Origin: Amorphophallus konjac
Lineage: Eukaryota; Streptophyta; Magnoliopsida; Alismatales; Araceae
DNA: 64,000 nt
Reading direction: 5' to 3'
Assembly: GCA_022559845.1 (NCBI GenBank)
Contig: CM040124.1
Location: 66,301,491 to 66,365,490 of the forward strand
Made by a program: the position numbers and the translations under genes. The notes beneath the pieces are model-generated. The model had not been told where the DNA came from. It saw only the letters and a program-made list of their open reading frames with translations, and made no database searches. Positions 19,661 through 31,772 of the stretch are shown piece by piece; the stretch's first letter is position 1, and each line of letters starts with the position of its first letter.

Positions 19661-21131
19661 GACGAAGATAAAAGCCTTTGAAAAACTACAAGGATTTGCA
19701 TGAAAGAACCAATTCCCCCTTTGTCAAAACAAGCATTTTTCAACTTTCAACTCTCAAACACCCATTCAAAATATATGAAGTCAACAGCTCAAACATGCAA
19801 ACTTGCAAACTTTATTACTCCCCCTTTTTGTCAGAGTCAAATAGGGGATTATGAAAAGCAGGGAAGCAAAACTAGATATGCATAGTTAACTCAATGAAAT
19901 GCACATGAAAAGCAAGGAATGAACATTCAAGCACATATGCAATCATAATTGTATATAGTATCAAGCATGTTCTTTATGAACATGTTAAGAACAATGCTAT
20001 CGAGTGAGAGCATGAGTTGCATGAGCAATATTAAAAGAGTAGTGCTTACAAAAAGTGGTACTACATTACCCATGAAATATGACTGATTCAAAAGGTACAT
20101 TCACACAATCACTCCCTAGATGTATACGTGAAGGATGAGCAATGAAATCTAAACAACACAGATTTTCAGATTTTTCAAGGAACATAAGTAAGAACTTTTC
20201 CTCCCTACACTTCCATACACCGTGCTCGACTTTTGGTAGCTTCGCACAACCCCAAAATTATTTTTAATTTTTTTTATTTTTAGATAATAAGATGACTAAC
20301 CTTTTGACACGAGTCATGCCCTTTGTTTCAGGGACATTTGCCGGTTACTCAGTATCGTCACTTATAATTATGTGGATAAGACACTTTTCACTGCGAGTTT
20401 ACTCCTTTATTTCAGGGGGGATTCCCGATTACTCGGTGTCAAATCACACTTATTCACCTTTTTGGTGGGGTTGACATCTTTTTCCTCACAAGTCACGTGT
20501 TTTCTATGTATGGGATCAAGAGCCCTCAAGTGTGTTGAGTGGAATAGGTGAAATCCTTATTAGATAGAATCATTTAACTCAAATGTGAAATTAGTGTGAG
20601 AGATTGCAAAGAATGTAAGAGATGAATTAGTCTATTCATTGTGATGTCTGCCCTTAAGTGTATGCACATTTATAAAAAAGAGCCTCCCCCTTAATATGTA
20701 CCATGTAACAAACATGTCCATATCGATGTAATTTTATTTAGCAAGGGTAAAGGTCATTGGAGGTATCAAAAGAGGGTGTTATCGTATATACATTCAAGCA
20801 TGTATCAAAATGGAATACTCAAGCAAGTTGATTACCGGTACATGGCGGAGAACGTAGGTCCGAAGACCACCATCACACATGAGGAAAGCTTCTAGTTGGA
20901 CATAATCCAACTTTTGGCAATCGTCATTTGATACACCAAAAATCATGACGTTCAGGCACACAAGTATGAAGTATATGCATTTATGTACATGCGGATGCGG
21001 AAAGATAAAAGTATGTGTGAAAATCAAATTGTTATTCACTGTGATATTCACAAAAAGAAAGGTTTGAAATGTAAACTTCATGGAAAGGTTCCTTATATGC
21101 CAAAAGTAAAGCAGTATGCATAGTCTCATTA
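19661..21131 (-). other. 3' non-coding region of B carrying the shared module
   Basis: No coding region, and no envelope-like frame. It contains the module also seen in A and C: TTTTTCAAGGAACATAAGTA (about 20174), GGTAGCTTCGCACAACCCC at 20235-20253, GGGGGGATTCCCGATTACTC near 20415, CCTCACAAGTCACGTG near 20484, AAGTGTATGCACA near 20655 and TTTAGCAAGGGTAAAGGTC near 20736, ending near 20950 with GCTTCTAGTTGGACATAATCC. Confidence 0.75.
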
Positions 21132-21136
21132 TGAAA
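21132..21136. repeat. TSD of element A, left copy
   Basis: TGAAA, identical to 31713-31717, as expected from integrase-made 5-bp staggered cuts. Confidence 0.92.
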
Positions 21137-22006
21137 TGTTGGGTCCCGTAGTGCAGGAACACGGATCTAGAGGGGTGAATAGATCCTTCTAGTAAAAACT
21201 ATATCCAATTAAAAACACAAACTAGCGCACAGCGGAATTAACAAGATTGATAAGATAGAGGAATTTAATGCTACACAAGTTAACTAGGTTCTCTCACTCT
21301 CTCCGTTCACACATGATCACACAAATAGGTATAACAAGCTAACCATACAATCACACAATTCAAACCACAGGAGACGAGGATTTTTAAGGTGATTCGTAAC
21401 CACGACGGGCTCCCTACGTCCACCCCTTACAAAACCGGTAAGGCTTGCTCCACACGTTGCAAATGCAGCAAACACGGGTATTTCTCCCCACACACACGGG
21501 ATAAAAACCCCAACACAAATATGCTACAAAAGTAGCACACACACACGAGGATTTCTCCCCACACACACGAGGCAAAAACCCCAACACACACGCGGATATG
21601 CTCCGCACCAAACGACGCACAAGCGTCAACTCAAACCACTCGGAGAAACCGTTCTCCGAACCCACACACAGAAAATCGTTTATAGGTTTGTAACAAGCTA
21701 ACAAATGAATGCTCTAAGCCCAAAACATGTGCTAAAGACTAAAACAAGAATGATTTAACAAGCACAAAGCTCCCCCTTCAATTGAATCTCCGGCTCTTCT
21801 TGGTTTGATGTCGGATGATGGCTATTTCGGCGTCCTCGCGTTCCTCTCTTCGAGATGCTTCTTTTCTTCTTCTACCACGAGCTCTAAATCTCCATGAAAA
21901 TAGATAAAAACCACCTTGCAAGAGTACCACCACGTTTTCCCTCTTTTCTTCACCTACAAGAATGAACGAATTAGCATTAGGCTTCCTTCTCCACAAATTC
22001 GTAACT

Positions 22007-22016
22007 CATATATATG
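22007..22016 (-). promoter_or_regulatory. TATA box of LTR A (3' copy)
   Basis: CATATATATG preceded on the minus strand by CTCTTTGGTGTG, shared with LTR B. The 5' LTR copy is at 29801-29810 and would drive the genomic RNA. Confidence 0.55.
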
Positions 22017-22212
22017 CACACCAAAGAGAGGGGAAAAGACACATAAAACCCTCCCAATACATGTTAGAAACACCTTAATAATAATAAGAACTAATGGGGG
22101 GGTAGTATGGTAATGTTTAGAGAGGTTTCCATAAGGTTTTAAACTCTCCCGGAAATCCCGTTCCCCTCGGGCTACAAGGTGCTGGCAGACTGAAAATAAA
22201 AAACCAACTAAC

Positions 22213-22310
22213 AAGGGTCGACCCCATGGGTCGACCCTTACAGGCAGACAACAAAAAATAGCTTATGTTCTACCAGAAACTGTAAGGGTCGACCCCAAGG
22301 GTCGACCCCT
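22213..22310. repeat. GGGTCGACCC palindromes in LTR A (3' copy)
   Basis: Two pairs of the perfect palindrome GGGTCGACCC: 22215-22237 (spacer CATG-like) and 22286-22308 (spacer CAA-like). They lie about 1.1 kb from the LTR outer end, as do the GTCGAC palindromes of LTR B. Confidence 0.85.
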
Positions 22311-23906
22311 GCCAGAAAGGGTTAAAAAACACTTTAAACCTCCAAGAATTCAAGGGAGAATAAATGATTAAATATTACCATAATCCCATGATGATTAACC
22401 ATAATTTTTTAACCTGAAACACATGATGAAACAAGAGGTTAGTTGAGAATCAAATTCCTTGCATCAACCAATAACTCTTTGAACATGTTCACAATAAAAT
22501 ACATCATAAACACATTCAAATTTGTATTTGGCTTCTCTTATCAATCAACAAAAATGCATTTCACCAAATAACAAGATTTTGATATGATGAACATGACTCT
22601 CTCTTAAACAACCAACTATAATGACATTGGAGCTCAACCACAATCTCCTCCAATTCAAACACACAAGGTGGTTAGATATTATCATGATCCACTTGATATG
22701 GTAGGGTATGAAAACCATCCTTAGACATGCAAAATCACAAGAGTATCAAGTTACCATAGGTATGAAAGTTAAGAGCTCATAAACTAGATTCTTCCAAAAG
22801 AACCTCCATAACTTGTCAACCATCCAAATGTTCATTGCATAAATAAATGTTTCCATAAAGATATAAGTTACAAGCTTTGGCATTTGGGGAAGTTTTAACC
22901 TTCCATTGCATCCAAGGCATATACAATGATATGGGAGCTCAATCATTCAAATAACATTCTTGTCGATAAACGCTAACATTCATGAAACATTATTTTCACG
23001 AGGAGTATTATCTTCACATGCATCTCACACATCAGTAAATATCCAATCATGCAAATACATTTTCTCATGAATTCTCATTGAGTACAGGGCATGTGCTTCT
23101 TTCAAGCATGTTTCACAAATTCATGCACACATTGAAATCACAATAACTCTATGAATGATATGTCACTATCATTCAAATAGAAAGGTGTGTTCAGTGAACA
23201 CAATCTCCTTGATTGAGACCCAATTGAAGCCATCTTCAAAAAGGCCATCTTCATGCAATTCTTTCACATAGTAAGTCATTAACTCAAGCTTTTAGTGCAT
23301 AGTTCACAAGACCAATCATTCATGTAATGCATGAGCAATATGGAACCAACTCTTATGAAGTCTTGTATGAATATTTCAAGCCCAAAAATCTTATGAGGAA
23401 AATGCATGAAAATATCCAACAAAGACTTTGAAAAGCTATTTGATGAAATGCATGATATATAGAAGAGTCAACGCAATACAATGAGTGAGTCAACTCCCCT
23501 TTTCAATAAGATCTTCATTGATGCACTCCTTTGAGTTCCAAACATGAATCATGGATTTTGATCCTGCAAATCAAAATATTGAAAGCATGAGATCCTTAAA
23601 TACAAATCATTCATATGACTTTCAAATATGAACGTAGTTAACTCCCTTTTAAAAGAAGAGCTTCATTGATGGACTCCTTTAGTTTCCAAGTATGAGCCAT
23701 GAATTTGTGTACCTACAAACCAACATAAATATAACATTAGTTCCTTAAACAACATGGGTTCACATGACTTTCAAGAGTGAACATTGACTCCATCTTTCAA
23801 CTCATCAAATCAATATATAAAACATGTTGCTCAATGAAACACATACAGACACAACCACAATCATTTTGATATCATTAAAACCAAACACGAACTAGGGGAT
23901 GCAACA

Positions 23907-23920
23907 ATCTCCCCCTTTTT
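23907..23920 (-). other. Polypurine tract of element A
   Basis: Minus-strand AAAAAGGGGGAGAT directly before the LTR start TGTTGCATCC; identical to the B tract. Confidence 0.93.
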
Positions 23921-26640
23921 GATGATGACAAAACGATGTGTGTGATAATACAGATTTTGCAAACATTTGTAAACATTGAGCATACACCAATTTTTCCATT
24001 CTCTCCAAGACAACATCATTCATAAAGCATTGAGCACACACCAAACATTCTCCCCCTTTTTGTCATCTACAAAAAGACAGGGGGTTATGTGACATGAAAT
24101 GAACATGTTATGCCAAAGGATATGATTCCAATTTAAATACCAATGGATGCTAAGTATGAGCTCAAAGATATGACACCAAATGTTGATCAAAAAAAGAGGC
24201 ATAAACATAGGTAATTTCAATTCTCGAAGAGAGAGCCTCGAAGATAGGATACCATTTGTTGGTTGAACTCATTTTGGCATTTATGCAACATGAAGTGTTC
24301 AGAATATGCATTTCAAAATGAACTATGCCAATTGTTAAAAAGTATGGATTTGTTTAAGATGATATCATGAATGAACTATATGCATGCTGAAAATGTCAAA
24401 TATGCAAATATGCACACGATGAGCGTCATCTTTCAAATGCAATGAATATGCACTATGTGAATGCCAATCATGCAAGATATGAAGCTGTGCACATGATGAC
24501 TTCTATCCTTCAAAAGTAAGGTTTATGCTCAGAATTAGACTCAAGGGGAATGCATGAACATGCAAGCACACAAGCACAATCGTCATGCACACAGATAGTA
24601 TATATAGTAACTCCCCCTATATGAGGCATGGGTTAACAAAAGAGCATGTGATTCAAATTCAAGAATGTAAGGCATGAAGCATAACTAAGAGATTTGTGCA
24701 AACACAACTAGGAGTACTATATAAACCATGAATGTAGGTAAATTCATAAAATACATGCATCACAAAAATGTCCATGTGAAATGTGAGGCAATGACTAATG
24801 AGCTTCAAAGCATATGGATTTTTAGATTTTCTAAAGAACACTAGAAGGTAATCTCCTCTCTACACTTTCACTTTAGATTCTCGACTATCGGTAGCTTCGC
24901 ACAACCCCTATTTTGTTTCTTTTAATAGACTTCACCTTTCGACGCGAGTTTCCTCATATGTCTCAATGGTTACTTGGATTCGTCACACATATGGATTTTT
25001 GTTTCTCCTTTCGACACGAGTTTCCTCCTTTGTTTCAGGGGGGATTCCCGGTTACTCGGATCCACATACCATTTATTGAATTTTTGTGGGGTAGGTAACT
25101 TTTTCCTCACGATTACTCTTTAATGTCCATGTAGAGATTCAAGTTCCCTTTAAAGTGTTAGAAGGAATTTCTTAAATCCTTATCAAGTAAAGTCATTAAA
25201 TTCATTGTGTGCAACAGTGTGGGGGTAAATTTTATTTTTTATGAATAAAATGAATTTGACAAGACACGGCTATGACTCCCCCTAAATGTATGCACGGTTG
25301 GAGTCAAATCCTCCCCTAAAATATATGACATGTATCACATATGAATAAAGTCACTGCATTGATGTTTAACAAGGAGGTAAGGTCTTAGAAATATCAAGAA
25401 ATAGTTTCATCGTGTAAATACTTACAAGCATGCAAGGATTCATGAAACATTTATACATGCATTCATGAGTCAAGATAGACGATTATCATGAAATATATGC
25501 ATATGCTCTATATGCATGAATATGCAATATGCATCCTTTTGTCATTTTGTATGCATAGTATGTGAATGATATGTAAAGATGCCAGTGTGATGCAGAATGT
25601 CAGATTTTTATTTAAAAGTTCTAAATATATTACAAAATTCAATATGGGTGCAAAATGCAAGTTTTCAGTTTTTCATATGAATGATCTAAATGCATCTTAT
25701 AAAGTTTCTAATGCATGTAACTTATAAAAACATGAGAATACAATGCAGGATGTAATTTTTTTTTATTTTAGAACATCATGATAGATTGCACAAGGAGACA
25801 TACATATTCAGATGACGAGCAACAACCATTTTCCAAGACTTGCCCTTTTTAAACAAGGGTACACAAATGATCAAAATAAAGCAGTGAACCCAAATTATTT
25901 TCAGAAATGTTCAAAAATAGATTTTCAATAACATTTCAAGAGCTTAGAGTATCATACACAAACCAAACAGATTTTATAGATTCCGGTACGAGGTGGAGGT
26001 GAAGGTTTGAAAACCCAACTCACACATAGTGAGAGCTTCTAGGTGGACATAATCCACCCTTCCACTACACACTATTTGATATACTAGATACTCAATTACA
26101 CTCAGATGCTCATACATTTCAGATTGAAAAGTATTCATAAGGTAAATGCATCATGCTTATACCTCAAAATTTTTAAATTCATTCAACCAATGAGACATGT
26201 TCATCATAGCTGAGTACAAGAATAACAGATCAAGTTTAAAATCAATATCTGTCAAATGAATAATTCTGCATTACAGAAATTTTACCTTCTTGAAGTAAGA
26301 ATGAATTTCAGAATCAATTTGAACACACATGGTATTTCAGAATTTCAAGGTAAATTGATTTCCTTCAAAAGACATATTTTCACATTAGTCAAACAATTCA
26401 TTTTCTGAATTTTGGTACAAGGCGGAGAGCTTTGATCCGAGGATCACCTCACGCATGATGTTAGCTTCCTGACAGACTTAATCCATCATTTCACATATCA
26501 CCATTTGATATACCAAATATTCATTCAATAAAGACATGTATGGCTTGTGAAAAATTTAGAGCATAACATGAGAACACACCAAAATCTCATTCCAAAACAT
26601 CAAAACCATCAAGTTTGATAATGAACGAGCAAAGTTGGGG
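23921..26640 (-). other. 3' non-coding interior of A in place of pol
   Basis: AT-rich, with no domain in any frame. A second internal CTCCCCCTTTTTGTCAT with a following AGGGGGTTATG lies near 24050 and resembles a B sequence near 19816. The shared module runs about 24590-25470 with GGTAGCTTCGCACAACCCC at 24890-24908. Two further related blocks, each with GGTACAAGGCGGAGA/GGTACGAGGTGGAGG, GCTTCTAGGTGGACATAATCC-like and CATTTGATATACC words, lie near 25985-26090 and 26410-26520. Confidence 0.75.
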
Positions 26641-27243
26641 TTTTACCATATGAGTGTGCCTTGTTCCATTTTATTGGAACCCCTTTCATTCTTTATTTAC
26701 CTCAAGCCACACCTTCATCACAACCGACTCATTTGTCAAATTTTGGCACCCAAGTCTTCTTGGGTCCTTGGATGTTAGAAGTATTTCTTCCAAAAGTTTT
26801 CTTTGACATTTTTATTGTCACATTGTCATCACTTTCCATGATCCTACAATCCTCAATAACGTGTCCATGGTTTCCACAATAAAGGCATTGAGGAGAAGCA
26901 GTTTTACCAAAAGACTTCCTTTTAGGAGTAAAGGAATTTTCAAATCCATTCCATCTTCTATTTTCAAAAGGTCTAGATTTAACAAAATTAGACCTAGCAT
27001 GTATTCTAGAAGCATAGAAATTTTCTATTTTCAAAAACTAACACTCTTTCATAACATGCCCGTACTTGCCACAATGAAAATAACATGGAGATTCGGTTCT
27101 ATGGAATGACCTTCCATTGTTTGCATGAGTGTTCGTGAATGAATTTTCTTATGGGATGCAAACCTTTTAGCATGGAAAGTATGTTCATTTCTGAATTTTC
27201 TTTGAAAGTTAAACTTAGCATTCATGGCACAATAATCATCATT
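26641..27243 (-). pseudogene. gag: A gag C-terminus with zinc knuckles
   Basis: Continuation of Gag after frame changes. Two CCHC knuckles are readable on the minus strand: CYFHCGKYGHVMKEC-like at about 27045-27090 (followed at once by a stop) and CLYCGNHGHVIEDC at about 26850-26895, after a basic stretch. The last open segment, to 26729, ends with KKTWVPKFDK. Zinc knuckles bind packaged RNA. Three frames are used across this segment, so the gene is broken. Confidence 0.85.
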
Positions 27244-28431
27244 TTATTTTACAAAGCAATCATCCATGACATGGCCAAGTTTGTGACAATAAAAGCATGA
27301 GACATTTTTCTTTCTTTTGAAGGAAGATTTATCTTTGCATGCATTTTGATCATCCATTTTTAAGATAGCACAATCATTCATTTCATGACCAAACATCCCA
27401 TAATAGAAGCATTCAACATTCAACTTTAATTTTTGAGATCTATTTGACATGGAAGACTTTTTGTTGAGATTTTTCTTTTTATCAAAACCATTTTCAGAGA
27501 TTTTCACTTGAGTAACTGGAGGAGGTGTTTTGGAGGTGCTAGGAATGTCGGAGGCATGAACAAAAGAGGTTTTTATTTTTGATTCAAAAGATTTTTTGTT
27601 GACCGGGATGTAACCAAGACCCTCTTTTTGAAAGTTCACTTTAACACCTAGCAATGTGTCTAAGTTCTCCTTCCCTTTGACAAATCTCGATAAATCAAGT
27701 TTCAAGTTGTTGATCTCTTTTTCACATGCAAGGATTTTATCATCAAGCAAACAATTCTTTGATGTGAGTTTCTCATTTTCTTGCATGAGATTTTTATTTT
27801 TCAGATTTGTACAGTGAAATTTTTTAGCAAGTTTTTCAAGAACCTCTTCAGTTTCAACATGATTTGAGATCTTAGCAAACAACTGTTCATTCTCATGTTT
27901 CAACAATGAGATTTCTTCTTTAAACTTATCAAAGCATCTCAATCTTCCATCTAGCAAGGAATTCTGAATTAACATGGCACCATTTTTTATTTTATAATCT
28001 TCATTTTCATCCATGATGCTTTTGCTATCAATTTCAGAATCAAGTAGCTTTTCAAACATTTTATCATCATCAGACAAAGAAGGTAACTTGTTCTTAAGAT
28101 ATTCTTCATTTTTCTCAAGCATGAAGATTTTAGACATGAGGAATTTATTTCACTCACGTAGCTCATCACACTCATTTTCAATTTGAAAAGATGTGTTATG
28201 TTTTCTAGCCATTTCAACATCTTCATTCAAACAGGAAATCTCTTCTGAAAATAATTCAACTCTTGATTCAAGAGATTCATTTTGTTCTTGCAGATGTTTA
28301 ATTTTTGACTCCAAGGTTTTGTAGTTCTCACAGGAGGAATTTGCATGCCCATTCTCATTAATCTTCCTTTTCAAAATTTTATTTTCAGATTTGAGTTTCT
28401 TACATTTATCATACAGTTCAGCATATGCCAT
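27244..28431 (-). pseudogene. gag: A gag middle: long coiled coil and zinc knuckles
   Basis: Minus-strand frames 28431-28150 and 28137-27244 are rich in Lys, Glu, Asn and Leu with heptad-like spacing (for example KCKKLKSENKILKRKINEN and HENEQLFAKISNH), predicting a long coiled coil of about 250 residues, a known feature of SIRE-type Gag. A Ser/Thr/Lys-rich linker follows, then CFYYGMFGHEMNDC, in which the second zinc-binding Cys is Tyr, and an intact CFYCHKLGHVMDDC. A stop at 28150-28152 separates the two frames. Confidence 0.88.
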
Positions 28432-28878
28432 TTGTCATTCCTCAATAAAGAGTTCTTCGGATTCAGAATTTTCCTCATCATAATTTTCTTCATTGAGTTG
28501 ATCATCATTGTCGGCCAAGAGATAATTTTATCCTTCCATCTCTTTAGCTTTGATCAACTGATCCATAAGTTCCTTTGCCGTTCTACAAGAAGAAATAAAC
28601 GGAAACATATGAGTATCAATGACACTTTTCAATAAACATAAGACGATGACATTTTCATGATTCTTCAATTTATCTTGACTAGACCACTTGGTCTCATCTA
28701 GAGGTAATATGTGAGGACCATCATAAATCAACTTCCAAAGATTAGGATTAACTGAATTGATCAGTCCACACATTTTTCCTAACCATGAAGTAAAATCAGA
28801 ACCATTAAAAATAATAAGGCAATTCATCGACATATGCTCAATAGAAAATTTCATGATTGTAGAATGCATTAGGATCAC
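28432..28878 (-). pseudogene. gag: A gag N-terminus
   Basis: From about 28850 leftwards: FNGSDFTSWLGKMCGLI is the copia Gag N-terminal core (F-x-G-x-[ND]-[FY]-x-W), and SCRTAKELMDQLIKAKEMEG resembles the following UBN2-type domain. The open segment stops at 28528-28530 and a further frame leads into the coiled coil. The ATG may be at 28863, which begins a frame with the primer-binding site 50 bp upstream, or at a later methionine near the conserved core. Confidence 0.85.
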
Positions 28879-28914
28879 TCTGAAGATCGTGAGATCTAGG
28901 GACAGCAGAGCCTC

Positions 28915-28927
28915 GCTCTGATACCAA
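28915..28927 (-). other. Primer-binding site of element A
   Basis: Minus-strand TTGGTATCAGAGC one base inside the 5' LTR; TGGTATCAGAGC is the standard plant copia site complementary to initiator methionine tRNA 3' end. Confidence 0.95.
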
Positions 28928-28928
28928 T

Positions 28929-31712
28929 TGTTGGGTCCCGTAGTGCAGGAACACGGATCTACAGGGGGGTGAATAGATCCTTCTACTAAAAACTATGTCC
29001 AATTAAAAACACAAACTAGCGCACAGTGGAATTAACAAGATTGATAAAATAGAGGAATTTAATGCTACACAAGTTAACTAGGTTCTCTCACTCTCTCCGT
29101 TCACACATGATCATACAAATAGGGTATAACAAGCTAACCATACAATCACACAATTCAAGCCACAGGAGACGAGGATTTTTAAGGTGGTTCGGGACCACGA
29201 CGGGCTCCCTACGTCCACCCCTTACCAAACCGGTAAGGCTTTCTCCACACGTTGCAAATGCAGCAAACACAGGGATTTCTCCTCACACACACGGGATAAA
29301 AATCCCAACACAAATACGCTACAAAAGTAGCACACACATGAGGATTTCTCCCCACATACACGAGGCAAAAACCCCAACACACACGCGGATATGCTCCGCA
29401 CCAAACGATGCACAAGCGTCAACTCAAACCACTCGGAGAAACCGTTCTCCGAACCCACACATAGAAAATCGTTTATAGGTTTGTAACAAGCTAACAAATG
29501 AATGCTCTAAGCCCAAAACATGTGCTAAAGATTAAAACAAGAATGATTTTAACAAGCACAAAGCTCCCCCTTCAATTGAATCTCCGGCTCTTCTTGGTTT
29601 AATGTCGGATGATGGCGATTTCGGCGTCCTCGCGTTCCTATCTTCGAGATGCTTCTTTTCTTCTTTTACCACGAGCTCTGAATCTCCATGGAAGTAGATG
29701 AAAACCACCTTGCAAGAGTACCACCACGTTTTCCCTCTTTTCTTCACCTACAAGAATGAACGAACGAGCATTATGGTTCCTTCTCCACAAATTCGTAACT
29801 CATATATATGCACACCAAAGAGAGGGGAAAAGACACATAAAACCCTCCCAATACATGTTAGAAACACCTTAATAATAATAGGAACTAATGGGGGGTAGTA
29901 TGGTAATGTTTAGAGAGGTTTCCATAAGGTTTTAAACTCTCCCGGAAATCCCGTTCCGGAAGGGTCGACCCTCGGGCTACAAGGTGCTGGCAGACTGAAA
30001 ATAAAAAACCAACTCACATGGGTCGACCCCATGGGTCGACCCCTATAGGCAGACAACAAAAAACAGCTTCTGTTCTACCAGAAACTGTAAGGGTCGACCC
30101 CAAGGGTCGACCCCTGCCAGAGAGGGTTACAAAAACACTTCAAACCTCCAAGAATTTAAGGGAGAATAAATGATTAAATATTACCATAATCCCATGATGA
30201 TTAACCATGATTTTTTAACCTGAAACACATGATGAAACAAGAGGTTAGTTGAGAATCAAATTCCTTGCATCAACCAATAACTCTTTGAACATGTTCACAA
30301 TAAAATACATCATAAACACATTCAAATTTGTATTTGGCTTCTCTTATCAATCAACAAAAATGCATTCCACCAAATAATAAGATTTTGATATGATGAACAT
30401 GGCTCTCTCTCAAACAACCAACTATAATGACATTGGAGTTCAACCACAATCTCCTCCAATTCAAATAGACAAGGTGGTTAGATATTACCATGATCCACTT
30501 GATATGGTAGGGTATGAAAACCATCCTTGGACCTGCAAAATCACAAGAGTATCAAGTTACCATAGATATGAAAGTTAAGAGCTCATAAACTAGATTCTTC
30601 CAAAAGAACCTCCATAACTTGTCAACCATCCAAATGCTCATTGCATTAATAAATGTTTCCATAAAGACATAAGTTATAAGCTTTAGCATTTGGGGAACTT
30701 TTAACCTTCCATTGCATCCAAGGCATATACAATGATATGGGAGCTCAATCATTCAAATAGCATTCTTGTTGATAAAAGCTAACATTCATGAAACATTATT
30801 TTCACGAGGAGCATTGTCTTCACATGCATCTCACACATCAGTAAATATCCAATCATGCAAATACATTTTCTCATGAATTCTCATTGAGTACAGGGCATGT
30901 GCTTCTTTCAAGCATGTTTCACAAATTCATGCACACATTGAAATCACAATAACTCTATGAATGATATGTCACTATCATTCAAATAGAAAGGTATGTTCAG
31001 TGAACACAATCTCCTTGATTGAGACCCAAATGAAGCCATCTTCAGAAAGGCCATCTTCATGCAATTCTTTCACACAGTAAGTCATTAACTCAAGTTTTTA
31101 GTGCATAGTTCACAAGGCCAATCATTCATGCAATGCATGAGTAATATGGAACCAACTCTCATGAAGTCTTGTATGAATATTTTAAGCCCAAAAATCTTAT
31201 GAGGAAAACGCATGAAAATAACCAACCCAGACTTTGAAAGGCTATTTGATAAAATGCATGAAATATAGAAGAGTCAACGCAATGCAATGAGTGAGTCAAC
31301 TCCCTGTTTCAATAAGATCTTTATTGATGCACTCCTTTGAGTTCCAAACATGAATCATAGATTTTGATCCTGCAAATCAAAATATTCAAAGCATGAGATC
31401 CTTAAATACAAATCATTCATATGACTTTCAAATATGAACAGAGTTAACTCCCTTTTAAAAGAAGAGCTTCGTTGATGGACTCCTTTAATTTCCAAGTATG
31501 AGCTATAAATTTATGTTCCTACAAACCAACATAATTATAACATTAGTTCCTTAAACACCAAGGGTTCACATGACTTTCAAGAGTGAGCATTGACTCCATC
31601 TTTCAACTCATCAAATCAATATATAAAACATGTTGCTCAATAAAACACGTACACACACAAACACAATCGTTTTGATATCATTAAAACCAAACACGAACTA
31701 GGGGATGCGACA
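28929..31712 (-). repeat. 5' LTR of element A (2784 bp)
   Basis: Matches the 3' LTR end to end. It has one more GGGTCGACCC copy (AAGGGTCGACCCTCGGG near 29958-29975), absent from the 3' LTR, which accounts for most of the 14-bp length difference. Its outer end reads GGATGCGACA rather than GGATGCAACA. Confidence 0.95.
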
Positions 31713-31717
31713 TGAAA
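31713..31717. repeat. TSD of element A, right copy
   Basis: TGAAA, identical to 21132-21136. Confidence 0.92.
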
Positions 31718-31772
31718 GGTGTAAAGTTTGTATATACAAAGCAAATTCAAAAGATTTAACTATCTAACCTGC
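31718..31772 (-). pseudogene. Fragment of B: last pol codons and stop
   Basis: This 55-bp island between A and C belongs to B. On the minus strand, pol that runs out at 50711 continues here, after element C is discounted, for a few codons to a TAA near 31756-31758; the remainder is the start of the 3' non-coding region. 31768-31772 (CCTGC) is the left target copy of C. Confidence 0.7.

Larger units (their letters stand above)
21137..23906 (-). repeat. 3' LTR of element A (2770 bp)
   Basis: Minus-strand start TGTTGCATCCCCTAG and end CCCAACA. It matches 28929-31712 throughout with scattered single-base differences and a missing segment near 22165 relative to the 5' LTR. Within it, an about 150-bp segment is directly duplicated (about 23490-23620 and 23640-23790, sharing TTCATTGATG.ACTCCTTT). 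Confidence 0.95.
21137..31712 (-). mobile_element. Element A: full-length non-autonomous Ty1/copia, gag only
   Basis: Two near-identical LTRs (21137-23906 and 28929-31712), TSD TGAAA, primer-binding site and polypurine tract are all present, so the 10,576-bp insertion is structurally complete. The 5.0-kb interior has gag at its 5' end and then 2.7 kb of non-coding DNA; no protease, integrase, RT or RNase H motif was found. LTR ends and core promoter resemble those of B, suggesting A uses B-type enzymes. It fits the published idea of gag-bearing non-autonomous LTR elements. Confidence 0.93.

Noticed and set aside
28915..28927. tRNA gene at the GCTCTGATACCAA sequence
   Set aside because: It is only the short complement of a tRNA 3' end, placed exactly at the primer-binding site; no cloverleaf is present.
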